Below are positions 38,736-48,404 of a stretch of DNA of 53,206 nucleotides, piece after piece. The notes under the pieces are model-generated. The model did not search any database. It was not told the origin of the DNA and saw only the letters and a list, made by a program, of their open reading frames with translations. Numbering within the stretch: position 1 is the stretch's first letter; each line of letters starts with the position of its first letter. A program made the translations under genes and the position numbers. The DNA is taken from contig CALMAH010000043.1 of NCBI GenBank assembly GCA_937859595.1, positions 1 through 53,206 on the forward strand. The letters are read 5' to 3'. Source of the DNA: an uncultured Acidobacteriota bacterium (lineage in GTDB: Bacteria; Acidobacteriota; Blastocatellia; Pyrinomonadales; Pyrinomonadaceae).

Positions 38736-40577
38736 ATGGAACTTGCCGAAAAGCTTAAGAATCTGCCAACCGCAGCCGGTATCTATATTCATAAGAGTGC
38801 CGCGGGAAAGGTACTCTACGTCGGCAAGGCGAAGAACATCCGAAACCGTGTGCGGTCTTATTTTCAATCCCGTCGCAACCTCGATTGGAAGACACAGCAG
38901 CTTGTCAAGCAGATCGCCGATCTTGAGTTCATCGTTGTCGATAACGAGGTCGAGGCTCTTGTCCTTGAGTCAAATCTCATAAAGAAACACAAACCGCGTT
39001 TCAATGTGATGCTTAAGGACGATAAGCAATATCCGCACCTAAAGCTGACGAACGAGCCATTTCCAAAGGTTGTCATCACTCGACGCGTTGTTCGTGATGG
39101 GGGCAGTTACTACGGGCCTTTCCTGCCGGTCAACCTCGCTCGAAAGACGCTTAGCCTGATAAACAGGACCTTTCAACTTCGGACTTGTGACATTGACATC
39201 GACGGGCGGCTGCCGAGGCCCTGCCTGGAGTATCACCTCAAGCGTTGCCTGGGCCCGTGCGTAAAAGGGCTTTGCACCAAGGAGGAATATCAGGAAGCCG
39301 CTCGCGACGTAAAAACGCTGCTAGAAGGAAAGAATAAAGAACTAGCGGCCGATCTGGAACGGCGAATGTGGAAATACGCCGAAGAGGACAAGTTTGAACT
39401 TGCGGCAAAGTTTCGCGATCTGCACCGCACCGTCCTTCAGCTTTCGGATCAGCAGAAGATGGCAACAACGGCCGAACGGGATGTGGACATATTCGGCTTC
39501 TATCGCGAAGGTCCGCGGCTAGCGTTGCAACTTTTTACGATGCGCGAGGGGCGTATCGTCGGTCGGCGTGAGTTTTTTTGGGAGGATCTGCCGGACGACG
39601 ATGGGTTTGGACCGTCGGAGTTCCTTGGCGACGTCTTAACGCAATACTATTCCACCGATTATGTTCCTCTTGAGATCCACGTACCGCTCGATTTTGACGA
39701 CAGGCCTACCCTGGCACAACTTCTGACCGAACGTCGTGGGCGGCGGGTCCGCATATTGGACCCGAAACGCGGCAAGAAACGAGAACTGGTCGCTCTGGTC
39801 GAGACGAACGCAAAGGTCGCCTTCGAACAGCGGTTCCGCGTTCTGAAACCGGATGCGGAAAAGGTGCTCGGAGAGCTGCAGGAGATATTGGAACTCTCTT
39901 ATTTCCCGGAGCGGATCGAGTCATTCGACATATCGAATATATCAGGCTCGGAAAACGTCGCAGGTATTGTGGTCTTTGAAAATGCCAAGCCGGCGCGGGC
40001 TCTCTATCGGCGGTTTATCATTAAAGAAGTAGAAGGAGCTAACGACTTCGCCTCTATGCACGAGGCGGTCTATCGGCGATACAGACGGATCCTGGACGAG
40101 GGCGGCCGGCTGCCCGAACTGATATTTATCGACGGCGGAAAAGGACAGCTCTCGGCCGCCGCTGCGGCTATGAGCGAGCTGGACCTGGAACAGATAATGC
40201 TTGTTGGACTGGTCAAGCCGCCCAAACGCCACAATGAGATATCACACCTGCTGGTCAAAGGCCGTGAGGACAAGCCGATCAGGTTCGACCGCAATTCCAT
40301 GGCTTTTCGGCTGATATTGCAAATACGCGAGGAGACGCACAAGACCGCGGTCGAGTTTCATCGAAAACGCCGTGAGAAACGCGATTTCACATCGGAACTC
40401 TCCGCAATTCCGGGTATCGGCGAAAAGCGAAAACTAAAGCTTCTGAAAAATTTTGGCTCGATAGAACGTGTGGCAAAAGCCTCACTCGTAGAGCTGCGGC
40501 CATTTGTCGGCCCGATCGCGGCAGCCGCTATCGTTGAGCATTTCGAGAATCAACGGAAACAGGCCACTCCCGCCTAG
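38736..40577 (+). CDS. uvrC: Excinuclease ABC subunit C
   Basis: The 613-residue protein is a complete UvrC. It starts with the GIY-YIG nuclease (AAGIYIHKSAAGKVLYVGKAKNIRNRVRSYFQ). A cysteine-containing block (LRTCDIDIDGRLPRPCLEYHLKRCLGPC) and the UvrB-binding UVR motif near residue 215 follow. The C-terminal RNase-H-like endonuclease has ESFDISNISGSENVAGIVVFENAKP and IDGGKGQL, and an HhH pair (LSAIPGIGEKRKLKLLKNFGSIERVAKAS) closes the protein. It makes the dual incisions of nucleotide excision repair. Confidence 0.97.
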   Translation: MELAEKLKNLPTAAGIYIHKSAAGKVLYVGKAKNIRNRVRSYFQSRRNLDWKTQQLVKQIADLEFIVVDNEVEALVLESNLIKKHKPRFNVMLKDDKQYPHLKLTNEPFPKVVITRRVVRDGGSYYGPFLPVNLARKTLSLINRTFQLRTCDIDIDGRLPRPCLEYHLKRCLGPCVKGLCTKEEYQEAARDVKTLLEGKNKELAADLERRMWKYAEEDKFELAAKFRDLHRTVLQLSDQQKMATTAERDVDIFGFYREGPRLALQLFTMREGRIVGRREFFWEDLPDDDGFGPSEFLGDVLTQYYSTDYVPLEIHVPLDFDDRPTLAQLLTERRGRRVRILDPKRGKKRELVALVETNAKVAFEQRFRVLKPDAEKVLGELQEILELSYFPERIESFDISNISGSENVAGIVVFENAKPARALYRRFIIKEVEGANDFASMHEAVYRRYRRILDEGGRLPELIFIDGGKGQLSAAAAAMSELDLEQIMLVGLVKPPKRHNEISHLLVKGREDKPIRFDRNSMAFRLILQIREETHKTAVEFHRKRREKRDFTSELSAIPGIGEKRKLKLLKNFGSIERVAKASLVELRPFVGPIAAAAIVEHFENQRKQATPA

Positions 40578-40580
40578 GCC

Positions 40581-41312
40581 TTACGGCTCGTCACATTCGT
40601 CCCGTACGCGAGTAAAGAGCTTGCGGAATTCTTTGTCTAATTCGGCTTGCTCTGCAGCAAAGGCCGGACCATCGCGCATCTCTGCGTTCGCACAGTTCCA
40701 CCAACCGAAAGCCATCGTTTCTACCAAAGCAAATTTGAGACGGTCTGGCGACTGATACTCCTCGTCAAATCGACGCTGGAGCCGCGCGGGGTCGGCGTTC
40801 CGGCTTTGCGACTCAAGGTTCACTTCCCTCCAAACCTTCAGAAGGGCGTCACCGCCTTGTGCGATCGGCCCGGCGTATTTTGACTTGCATGCCTCGGCGG
40901 CCGGGTAGTCGGCGAGCACGGCGGGCTTTGTGTACGCGATCATTGTAGTGCGACGAAGCCGATGATCTTGTTCCAGGGCCTCAAGCCTGTTCCGCCGCAC
41001 AGATCGCCAGTAGGGTGTGTCAACTATATCCAGCTTTTCTATCGCGGCCCTAGCTTCGATGTAGCTTCGGTCCAGAGCCTCAATATCCAGCCTTTCGATC
41101 TCGTCATAGGTCCACACCGTGGCCCAGCCCTCCAGGTCCGGGCCAAAGGGCGATATCAGCGTCATCGTATCGCGCAGTTTCGCTTCGCTATACTTGCGGG
41201 AATCATAGGTCCCGGTAAATGTGCAGAGCTCCCCTTCCCAGCGAAACGTGGCATTCTGCGCAAATACGTTTCCGACAAAGATCAACACTACAAAAAACCA
41301 TAACTTGCTCAT
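40581..41312 (-). CDS. Exported hypothetical protein
   Basis: The 243-residue protein has a signal peptide (SKLWFFVVLIFVGNVFAQ). The mature part is charged and probably helical (RLEALEQDHRLRRTTMIAYTKPAVLADYPAAEACKSKYAGPI), with four cysteines, suggesting disulfides. No known domain was recognised. The gene is convergent with uvrC (3 bp between stops). It might be periplasmic. Confidence 0.7.
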   Translation of the reverse strand: MSKLWFFVVLIFVGNVFAQNATFRWEGELCTFTGTYDSRKYSEAKLRDTMTLISPFGPDLEGWATVWTYDEIERLDIEALDRSYIEARAAIEKLDIVDTPYWRSVRRNRLEALEQDHRLRRTTMIAYTKPAVLADYPAAEACKSKYAGPIAQGGDALLKVWREVNLESQSRNADPARLQRRFDEEYQSPDRLKFALVETMAFGWWNCANAEMRDGPAFAAEQAELDKEFRKLFTRVRDECDEP

Positions 41313-41610
41313 AATTATCTACCCCATTCAACTCGGAAATAGGCGTCAATTCCGCTCTCGATAGAGTCCGATCCCGGATGCTCGGAAAGAAACGCGGTCG
41401 GTCGGATCTTACGGCCGTCACGATCCATTGTATAAAAAATAGTAAACCGGCGTAACTTAAGTCAATCTAGATATTTAAGCAGTTCCACATTGTTGAAATT
41501 ATCCATTTTTTTCTATCGAAAATCCGATTTTTTGAATTGGCACAAGATGAACGGTTCATTCCCAACAATAAACGGCCGATATTTGCACATCAATAGCATT
41601 TTGAGGGGCG

Positions 41611-41626
41611 TGGAACATCATTTGCT
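41611..41626 (+). promoter_or_regulatory. Candidate sigma-54 promoter for the TonB receptor
   Basis: TGGAAC-ATCAT-TTGCT has the -24/-12 spacing of the sigma-54 consensus TGGCAC-N5-TTGCA, with one mismatch in the first element. It lies about 125 bp upstream of the TonB receptor start. The 438 bp between 41313 and 41750 hold no gene. A chance match is possible. Confidence 0.4.
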
Positions 41627-41750
41627 ATAAGCGGCGGCAGAGGCCTCACTTAACTCTTTTGTAACGCAAGAACAAGCGGGAAGGTCGGTCATTTTCAAAC
41701 GTGATCGAGCGGAAAAAATAACTTATTCCAGACATTGGAGGTTCCCAAGT

Positions 41751-44700
41751 ATGTGTAAGAAACACAAAGAGTTGCTGAGAATGGTCGCGTTCTGTGGAAC
41801 TGCGATCATTTTCTTTTTCGTTGCATCCAACGCCCAAGTGATAACCAGTTCGATCACCGGCCGCGTAGTTGATGGACAAGGCAATGTTGTACCGGGTGCG
41901 AAGGTGGTGGTCACCAACCGCGCCACAGGTGCAGAACGAACAGTTGTCACGAACAGTTCCGGTGATTACGTCGTGACAAACCTTCCCCCGGGCCGCTACG
42001 ACGTTACCGCTGAGGCCGCGACCTTTAGCCGGGCACTTATCGAAGACGTTGAGATAAACGTCGGCGGCCGCCAAAACGTAAATTTCTCGCTCCAGCCGGG
42101 AAATATCGAAGAAACGGTGACGATCACCAGCACTCCCCCGCTTGTTGAAACGACCCGTTCGGAGCTTGATACATCGATCAGTCCCAGAGAGATCGAAAAT
42201 CTCCCCCTACTCAACCGTACCTTCGCAGGACTTTCGGTCATTGCTCCGGAAGCGCGTCCTGTAGGAACGTTCGACCCGACAAAGACCAGGGTCGGTACGA
42301 TCGCATTCAACGGCGGTGACGGCCGACAGGTGAACGTAAACGTGGACGGCGGCGACAACAAGGATAATGTCGTAGGGAGCCTTCTGCAGAATTTCTCATA
42401 CGAGTCGATCCAGGAATTTCAGGTTGGCCAGCATCAATGGACGGCCGACCAGGGCAGATCAGTCGGCGGGGTCGTCAACGTCATTACGAAAAGCGGAGGC
42501 AACCAGGTCAGAGGGTCATTTTTCGCGAATTTCCGCGACAACGCGATCCAAAGACGAGATTTCTTTGATAAGCTAGCGAACCGCGACAATCCCGAGTTTC
42601 AACGGCAGGAGTTCGGTGGGAGCATTGGCGGGCCGATAGGGAGAGACAGGGCATTTTTCTTCTTTGCCCTCGAACGTTTTCGCGAACGCCAGAACGTCCC
42701 GATCTTCCCGAGCGCCGTTGCCGATCTACAGCTGATACCGGGTGTCCAATTCGTATCGGAGATCCCCACGCCGTATGACGACACACTTCTTTCTGCGAAG
42801 ATCGACCACCGGCTTAACTCAAAGCAATCCATGTTCTACCGCTTTTCGTTCCAGGACAACTCCTCGCCCAATGACCAGGTAGCGAACCCGGCCCGGACAG
42901 ACCTCAGCGGCGGAAACAGGACCACCAACCGGCTTTACAGTTTTGTCGTAAACCATACGTATAACATCCGGCCAACGGTCCTGAACCAGTTCATCTTCCA
43001 TTTTCAAGACTTTGTCAACGAGATACTTCCCAACGCCGAGGGGCTTACACTCAGTTTCCCGGGCGGCATCTCCATCGGCCAGAATGCCAATACGCCCCAA
43101 TCAACGAAAGAACGGAAATTCCAGTTTCGTAATGATCTCTCGTGGATAAAGGGAAACCACACGATGAAGTACGGCGTAAACTATATCCATACGATCCTCG
43201 ATGGATATTTTTATTTCGGTACGCGGGGATACAGCCTTACGTTCCGATTCACACCTTCCCAGATCGTGGCGGACGGAGGATTTAACCGGGACGACCTGCT
43301 CCAGTCATTGACCTATAACGACGGCGCCAGTTCGCACTATCAGGTAGTGGACCAGCTCGCTTTTTACGTACAGGACGACTGGAAGGTGACGCGCAGGCTC
43401 ACATTGAACCTGGGTCTCCGGTGGGATGCGAATATCGGCAATCTGCCTACGCAGGACCGCAACCGGACAATGATCATCCTATCCGGGGTGAACCACCCGC
43501 TGGCGCAGGCTCTAACCGGCGATCAGGAGAAACTGAGAAGGACAACGCCGAGCTGGACGGAGTTCCAGCCGCGCGTCGGCTTTGCCTATGACCCGACCGG
43601 CGAGGGCCGGACCGTGATCCGCGGCGGCTACGGTATCTTCTACGACCAGATCTTCCAAAACCTCTCGCTGTTCTCCGACGTGCAGTCGCAGCCGGAGGTC
43701 TTTCAATCGGCTATCAACTGGCAGCGGCCCCATCCCGACCTAACGACCTTCCGTTACGGCACTTCTGCCTTGCCGCAGGTTCCGCCGGGTTTCTCTTACG
43801 CGAATCTGGCAGTCGGTTCGGTAGGCCGCATCAATGATCCGGATGCGACCGAGCCGTATGTCCAGAAATGGTCGATAGGCGTTCAGCATGAATTCTCTCG
43901 TAACTGGTCTATCTCAAGCGATTATGTTCACACGCTGGGACTTAACGAGCCGAGATTCCTGAACATCAATCCGCTGATCTCCCGGACCTGTAACGCGCTG
44001 TATGGCGGTGATCCGAATTCGCCTCAGTGTCCTCGAGGTACAGCAACTCGGGTGCTTGATACGGCTTTTTTGGCGGCAAATCTGCCGGCAAACCGGCTGA
44101 ACCAGATCAATATGTTCGCAACGAACAACCGTTCGCTGTTCGACAGCTGGGCAACTACGCTGAAGTATCGATCCGGCAGGTGGCTGTTTAACGCAAGCTA
44201 TGTGCTTTCGAGCTCGAGGTCATGGGGAGGCCAGCCGACCGCTTCTTATTCGGGGAACGGTATAGCTATTACTCCTGATGCCCAATTTGCAGATGGCGAG
44301 TTTGGCCCGACGCGAATGGACGAACGGCACAGAATAGTCCTGAACGGTGTTTTCAATCTTCCATGGAACGTCCAGGTCTCGCCGATCATGCAGTTCGCCA
44401 CCGCACGTCCTTACTCCGCAACCGCTGGGTTCGACGTAGATGGTGACGGCCTGACGACTATCGACAGACTCTGTGCAGGCGTGTCCCCGGCAGCGGTGTT
44501 TGCTGTCAGAGGCAATCTCGCTAATGTACAGGCGTTAAATCCGTTTGGGTGCCAACAGGCCAGAATAAACAGCATCAGGAAAGGCTTTGTCCTGAATGGA
44601 TCAAGTGTCGAAGAAAGAAGCGGTAATTTCTTTAACTTTGATCTGCGGATCGCCAAAACTTTCCGGTTTGCGGAAAGGTATGGCCTTTCGGGTTACCTGG

Positions 44701-44873
44701 ATCTCTATAACCTGTTCAATCACGAGAACCTCTCATATGCCTCGCGTATAGGTTTGAGTTCGCCGGCTAGTACGAACAACTTCCTGCTCCCGCAATCGCT
44801 GTTCGGACCCGGATTTGGGCCGCCTGTGGGCCGTCCATTGACCGCACAGCTTGGCTTCAGGTTCACGTTCTAA
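41751..44873 (+). CDS. Oar-like TonB-dependent receptor with carboxypeptidase-regulatory domain
   Basis: The 1040-residue outer-membrane protein has an N-terminal hydrophobic leader. A carboxypeptidase-regulatory-like beta-sandwich follows (about residues 32-120: SSITGRVVDGQGNVVPGAKVVVTNRATGAERTVVTNSSGDYVVTNLPPGRYDVTA). The plug-like domain has ETTRSELDTSISPREIENLPLLNRTF, and a long barrel ends in LTAQLGFRFTF. A GGAGG site is present before the ATG. This is the Oar/CarboxypepD-type receptor abundant in Acidobacteria; its substrate is unknown. A terminator follows. Confidence 0.93.
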   Translation: MCKKHKELLRMVAFCGTAIIFFFVASNAQVITSSITGRVVDGQGNVVPGAKVVVTNRATGAERTVVTNSSGDYVVTNLPPGRYDVTAEAATFSRALIEDVEINVGGRQNVNFSLQPGNIEETVTITSTPPLVETTRSELDTSISPREIENLPLLNRTFAGLSVIAPEARPVGTFDPTKTRVGTIAFNGGDGRQVNVNVDGGDNKDNVVGSLLQNFSYESIQEFQVGQHQWTADQGRSVGGVVNVITKSGGNQVRGSFFANFRDNAIQRRDFFDKLANRDNPEFQRQEFGGSIGGPIGRDRAFFFFALERFRERQNVPIFPSAVADLQLIPGVQFVSEIPTPYDDTLLSAKIDHRLNSKQSMFYRFSFQDNSSPNDQVANPARTDLSGGNRTTNRLYSFVVNHTYNIRPTVLNQFIFHFQDFVNEILPNAEGLTLSFPGGISIGQNANTPQSTKERKFQFRNDLSWIKGNHTMKYGVNYIHTILDGYFYFGTRGYSLTFRFTPSQIVADGGFNRDDLLQSLTYNDGASSHYQVVDQLAFYVQDDWKVTRRLTLNLGLRWDANIGNLPTQDRNRTMIILSGVNHPLAQALTGDQEKLRRTTPSWTEFQPRVGFAYDPTGEGRTVIRGGYGIFYDQIFQNLSLFSDVQSQPEVFQSAINWQRPHPDLTTFRYGTSALPQVPPGFSYANLAVGSVGRINDPDATEPYVQKWSIGVQHEFSRNWSISSDYVHTLGLNEPRFLNINPLISRTCNALYGGDPNSPQCPRGTATRVLDTAFLAANLPANRLNQINMFATNNRSLFDSWATTLKYRSGRWLFNASYVLSSSRSWGGQPTASYSGNGIAITPDAQFADGEFGPTRMDERHRIVLNGVFNLPWNVQVSPIMQFATARPYSATAGFDVDGDGLTTIDRLCAGVSPAAVFAVRGNLANVQALNPFGCQQARINSIRKGFVLNGSSVEERSGNFFNFDLRIAKTFRFAERYGLSGYLDLYNLFNHENLSYASRIGLSSPASTNNFLLPQSLFGPGFGPPVGRPLTAQLGFRFTF

Positions 44874-44891
44874 GTGATAACCCAAGCGACG

Positions 44892-44926
44892 AAAGGAGGT
44901 GTTCACGGGAACGCCTCCTTTTTTCA
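44892..44926 (+). terminator. Intrinsic terminator after the TonB receptor gene
   Basis: GGAGGTGTTC pairs with GGAACGCCTCC across a short loop (one G-T pair) and is followed by TTTTTTC. It sits about 20 bp after the stop of the TonB receptor. Confidence 0.85.
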
Positions 44927-45003
44927 TGTTTTGACAATCAATATTCGATCAGATCGCGAGCCTTCAACGAGACGACGGGTTCAGGAAAAAAGGAATCGGA
45001 ACT

Positions 45004-45387
45004 TCATTTCTTACCTGCATTGTCTTTTAGGACGTTGTTGATCAGATAGTCGTAGAAGTATTCCGCGGCCATCTTGTGAGGCATTATTATGTCCTTATGG
45101 CCCGTTCCCGCAAGCAGTTCGAAGTCCTTTTCAAGAAGGGCCGTCAGGAACACCCGCCCCTTGAAGTCGTGCCGCTGGAGCGTCTCGTAAAGTTGAAGCG
45201 AGAACGCACTTTCCGGCACCGTGCTGATGATGCAGCTGGCGGACTTAAATGGGAGATGTTCGAGCAGGTCGGGGTCCTCGATGTCACCGTAAACAATGGA
45301 TTTGTCGCGTGACCGCAGATCTCTTACGACCTGAGGGTCAAAATCCACCCCCAAATATCTGATGTCATCGTGAATGGTACAAAACAA
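45004..45387 (-). pseudogene. 5'-truncated TrkA-N/RCK-type domain of a Kef-like cation antiporter
   Basis: The 127 residues correspond to the second half of a TrkA-N NAD-binding domain. YLGVDFDPQVVRDL contains the strand and acid that bind NAD ribose, followed by YGDIEDPDLLEHLPFKSASCIISTVPESAF and GRVFLTALLEKDFELLAGTGHKDIIMPH. The glycine-rich first half and any antiporter membrane part are missing. The frame opens upstream only to about 45440 with unrelated residues. It is a fragment of a CPA2 antiporter or K+ channel regulator, and it marks the edge of the AT-rich island. Confidence 0.75.
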
Positions 45388-45483
45388 TTTGGTCAGAAAA
45401 ACAGCGTAATCAAAAAAATGCGGACGCAGCCTTTTGATTTTTTAAAATATAAACAATACTGTTAATATCATCGACAAAGGAAC

Positions 45484-45891
45484 TTGCTGCGTTTGGAATT
45501 AAGTACAACAAAATCTGCCTCTCAAATTACGTTGGAATATACGGTTTTAGTCCTCGTGATCGTCGGGCTTTTGTTTTCCAATGCCGAAGGCGTAAACCTA
45601 CAGCCTTTTTCGGATAATACGGCATGTGATGGCCAATCAAGCGGTGCTTTTCTTAATTCAGGCTCCGACGAATACAACCCAGCGATCCAGCAGTTCGGAA
45701 CGGACCAAAATCCTTCTTCGCAACATAGAAAAGAACTGTGCCATATAATCAGTCCGTCTTTTGAGGGCACGAAACCATACACAAATCATACTTCAAACAA
45801 AGATGGTTGCTTCGCAAGTAACAGCCTGTGCTCTGCTAGCGATGCTTCATCAATCGCTCAAGGGCGCGCTCCTCCTCGTTTCAACACATAA
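45484..45891 (+). CDS. Small secreted protein, EGxxLxPF type (copy 1)
   Basis: The frame (135 codons, TTG start uncertain) has a hydrophobic segment (YTVLVLVIVGLLFSNAEG) followed by VNLQPFSDNT. The rest is Ser/Asn-rich with several cysteines and ends RAPPRFNT. The 'EG-x-x-L-x-PF' junction and late PP motif recur in the gene at 46763. It may be an exported small protein; decay is also possible because another overlapping frame looks coding-like after about 45761. Confidence 0.5.
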   Translation: MLRLELSTTKSASQITLEYTVLVLVIVGLLFSNAEGVNLQPFSDNTACDGQSSGAFLNSGSDEYNPAIQQFGTDQNPSSQHRKELCHIISPSFEGTKPYTNHTSNKDGCFASNSLCSASDASSIAQGRAPPRFNT

Positions 45892-46012
45892 AAACAATTC
45901 CATTTTCGTCGTTAGGGGATTCGGATACTTTTTAGATCCATCCAATTATTGCGGCAATAGAACATGAAGGTGTGTACCATCGTCTCCCTTGGGGACGATT
46001 TGGGGGAAGCAT

Positions 46013-46333
46013 ATGAACCAAGAAAAAAGGGTTCGAATTGGCAGAAATACCAAAGCTATTTTTTGGTTGGCAGGTGTCGTTGGAGTACTCGGAATTTTGA
46101 TCTATTTCGAACAGATCGCAATACTATATATTCTTTCGACCTTGGCAATGATAGTTTTTTTGTTAATAGTTGCTTATGCCGATTTGGAAGATGTCGAGAT
46201 GGAGGCCGACAAATCAACGAAACATGTGAAAGATAGTAGTGAAAAAATAGATGATAAATCTAAAGAGCAAGAATCAGCGAATCGAATTGCCGTGAGTGAG
46301 TTTAACGTCTCAGATAGAGACCACGAGATGTAA
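46013..46333 (+). CDS. Small two-helix membrane protein
   Basis: The product (106 residues) starts at ATG 46013, which has a GGGGGAAG site. It has two adjacent membrane helices (residues ~18-58: FWLAGVVGVLGILIYF and ILYILSTLAMIVFLLIVAYA) and a highly charged C-terminal tail (VEMEADKSTKHVKDSSEKIDDKSKEQ). It belongs to the AT-rich island. No family is recognised. Confidence 0.55.
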   Translation: MNQEKRVRIGRNTKAIFWLAGVVGVLGILIYFEQIAILYILSTLAMIVFLLIVAYADLEDVEMEADKSTKHVKDSSEKIDDKSKEQESANRIAVSEFNVSDRDHEM

Positions 46334-46473
46334 ATTTTTCATAGTCGTCATACGCGCAGATGTCCATTGACATTGAGCCCCAACTGGTAGTCAAAATTAT
46401 CGGTGGTTTAAGCTGTACGAAGATTATGCCATCGTCAGAGGTTGTGTAGGACGGTCTTTTGATCAATTGGTAT

Positions 46474-46647
46474 ATGAAAAAGTCCGACTTCAACATTATC
46501 GTAAAACCTCACGTCAAAAGGAAGTTCGAACAACTAAACAGCGAAGATAGTTACGAGTATTTAACCGGGCTAGATCAGGCGATTAAATCAGGCTATAGAT
46601 ATTTCCATCAAAGATTGAACAATTTTCATTTCGCTGACTTCCTTTGA
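46474..46647 (+). CDS. Possible small hypothetical protein
   Basis: A 57-codon frame (MKKSDFNIIVKPHVKRKFEQLNSEDSYEYLTGLDQAIKSGYRYFHQ) is basic with helical character. It has no clear ribosome site and no recognised family. It may be a remnant rather than a gene. Confidence 0.3.
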   Translation: MKKSDFNIIVKPHVKRKFEQLNSEDSYEYLTGLDQAIKSGYRYFHQRLNNFHFADFL

Positions 46648-46762
46648 CTAACTTTCGACTTTCAAAACCTTCTGTCGGTAATTCTACTTATCGCGAGGTT
46701 TTATGAGTTTTGATATAGTATTTGTACTCGTACTTATTTTGTGAGTTTCGGCAAGAGTTCTT

Positions 46763-47131
46763 ATGGTACGTATCTTTACCCTTGCAGTAATACTCTTCTG
46801 CCTTTGTTGTTCCAAAGGTGAGGGGATTCATCTCGTACCTTTTGTGTCTGAAACTGATACCTTCAGCGTAGGTAACACCATTGAAAGTCGAGATAATAAC
46901 TCCAGGAGTTCACTTAGATCGATCCTGTCAACTGAACCGCCTTCCAAATTGCCTTCTTACAAAAAAGGTCAGATCGATCCCAGCGACGAACCGTACTTTA
47001 TCCGGGTAAAACCATTTGTCGCCGCCCATAGACTCGGACGGATACTGAATAGTACATCCAGTGATCCTGCATTTTTCAAAAGCGTTAAATCCAACCTTTC
47101 TGATCGCTCACCCCCTGTCTGCCTAGCGTAG
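46763..47131 (+). CDS. Small secreted protein, EGxxLxPF type (copy 2)
   Basis: The 122-residue protein has a signal peptide (RIFTLAVILFCLCCSKGEG) followed by IHLVPFVSETD, then a Ser/Asn-rich part, YFIRVKPFVAAHRL and a C-terminal SPPVCLA. The leader-mature junction and the late PP motif parallel the ORF at 45484. It could be a lipoprotein through one of two adjacent cysteines. The pair is a local paralogue set of unknown role in the AT-rich island. Confidence 0.55.
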   Translation: MVRIFTLAVILFCLCCSKGEGIHLVPFVSETDTFSVGNTIESRDNNSRSSLRSILSTEPPSKLPSYKKGQIDPSDEPYFIRVKPFVAAHRLGRILNSTSSDPAFFKSVKSNLSDRSPPVCLA

Positions 47132-47222
47132 CAAATTGTGTCTCACGCCATCAGATGTTTGTATTCACAAAACCCACAGTAGATCAGGACGACGTTAAAC
47201 CGTCGATATGAGGTAGGACCCT

Positions 47223-48257
47223 ATGCAGACCGAAACAATTGACAACATCCATAACACGGTAAATCCCAGTCGAATGGATCATTTGCATGATCGAGTCATT
47301 GATTATGTTCGTGACGATTATCCAACATTAAACGCTGCCTTAAACGTTGAGGAGGCATTACAAGTAATTCGAAATCAGGGTATCGGTGAGCGAATAATCT
47401 ATTTTTATATTATTGATGACGACAAGAAACTGTTGGGGATAGTGCCCACCAGACGTCTTCTGACATCGATGCCTAATGTCTATTTAAGGGACATTATGAA
47501 TACTGACATCATTTCAGTACCGCATACAGCGGAGATAATGGACATATGCGAGAAGTTTGTAATGCATAAGCTACTTGCATTCCCGGTACTCGATGATGAA
47601 GGGCGTATGCTGGGGGTCGTAGATGTTGGAATGTTCACAGAAGAAACTCTTGGTTATGTTGAACACAAACACGCAGAGGATCTCTTCCAGCTTATCGGTT
47701 TCGGGATCACACAACTACGTGGCAAATCGGCCTTCGGAACATTTCGTTTCAGGTTTCCATGGCTGCTTGCCACAATGACGAGCGGTACAATATGCGCTCT
47801 TCTCACAGGTCTGTACGAGACAACCCTCGCAAATGCTATCGTTCTTGCATTTTTCATCACACTGGTCCTCGCACTTGGAGAAAGTGTCAGCATTCAGTCA
47901 ATGACGGTTGCTCTGCAAAAACTCCATGTCGGCAACCCATCCTTTAAAAGATTTATGGGATGGCTGCGGCAAGAAGGACTGGCAACATTTTTGCTTGGAG
48001 CCGCCTGCGGAACCATTATTGGACTGGTCGCTTATTTTTGGAGAGGTGAGCCAGTAGCGGCATTGGTGATAGGAGTAAGCATTGTACTTTCAGTATTTGC
48101 CGCCGGATTGATCGGGCTGACGATCCCGACAGTTCTGCACGCAATCCATGAAGATTCGAAGATAGCAGCCGGGCCAATCACGTTAGCGATCACTGACATT
48201 CTTACGCTGGTTTTTTATTTCAACATTGCGGTACTTATCTTCGGAACGCTCAATTGA
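47223..48257 (+). CDS. CBS-domain MgtE-like divalent cation transporter
   Basis: The 344-residue protein has paired CBS domains (about residues 25-150: YFYIIDDDKKLLGIVPTRRLLTS, MLGVVDVGMF) followed by the MgtE membrane domain. Hallmarks are FRFPWLLATMTSGTICALLTGLYE, VLALGESVSIQSMTVA (the conserved pore region) and AAGPITLAITDILTLVFYFNIAVLIFG. It lacks the N-terminal MgtE N-domain, so it is a short form. It likely carries Mg2+ or a similar cation. It sits in the AT-rich island next to a K+-type fragment. Confidence 0.88.
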   Translation: MQTETIDNIHNTVNPSRMDHLHDRVIDYVRDDYPTLNAALNVEEALQVIRNQGIGERIIYFYIIDDDKKLLGIVPTRRLLTSMPNVYLRDIMNTDIISVPHTAEIMDICEKFVMHKLLAFPVLDDEGRMLGVVDVGMFTEETLGYVEHKHAEDLFQLIGFGITQLRGKSAFGTFRFRFPWLLATMTSGTICALLTGLYETTLANAIVLAFFITLVLALGESVSIQSMTVALQKLHVGNPSFKRFMGWLRQEGLATFLLGAACGTIIGLVAYFWRGEPVAALVIGVSIVLSVFAAGLIGLTIPTVLHAIHEDSKIAAGPITLAITDILTLVFYFNIAVLIFGTLN

Positions 48258-48404
48258 ACCAAGATGAAATAGATTATCCTGAGGTGTGCCTTGCCATAGG
48301 ACTGGAAAATATACCTATTTTCCCATATATCTGTATTGCAATTTGCCCGATTTACAGTAATAATGATGCCGCGGGTCAGATCATAAATAATCGGAGGAAA
48401 CCAG

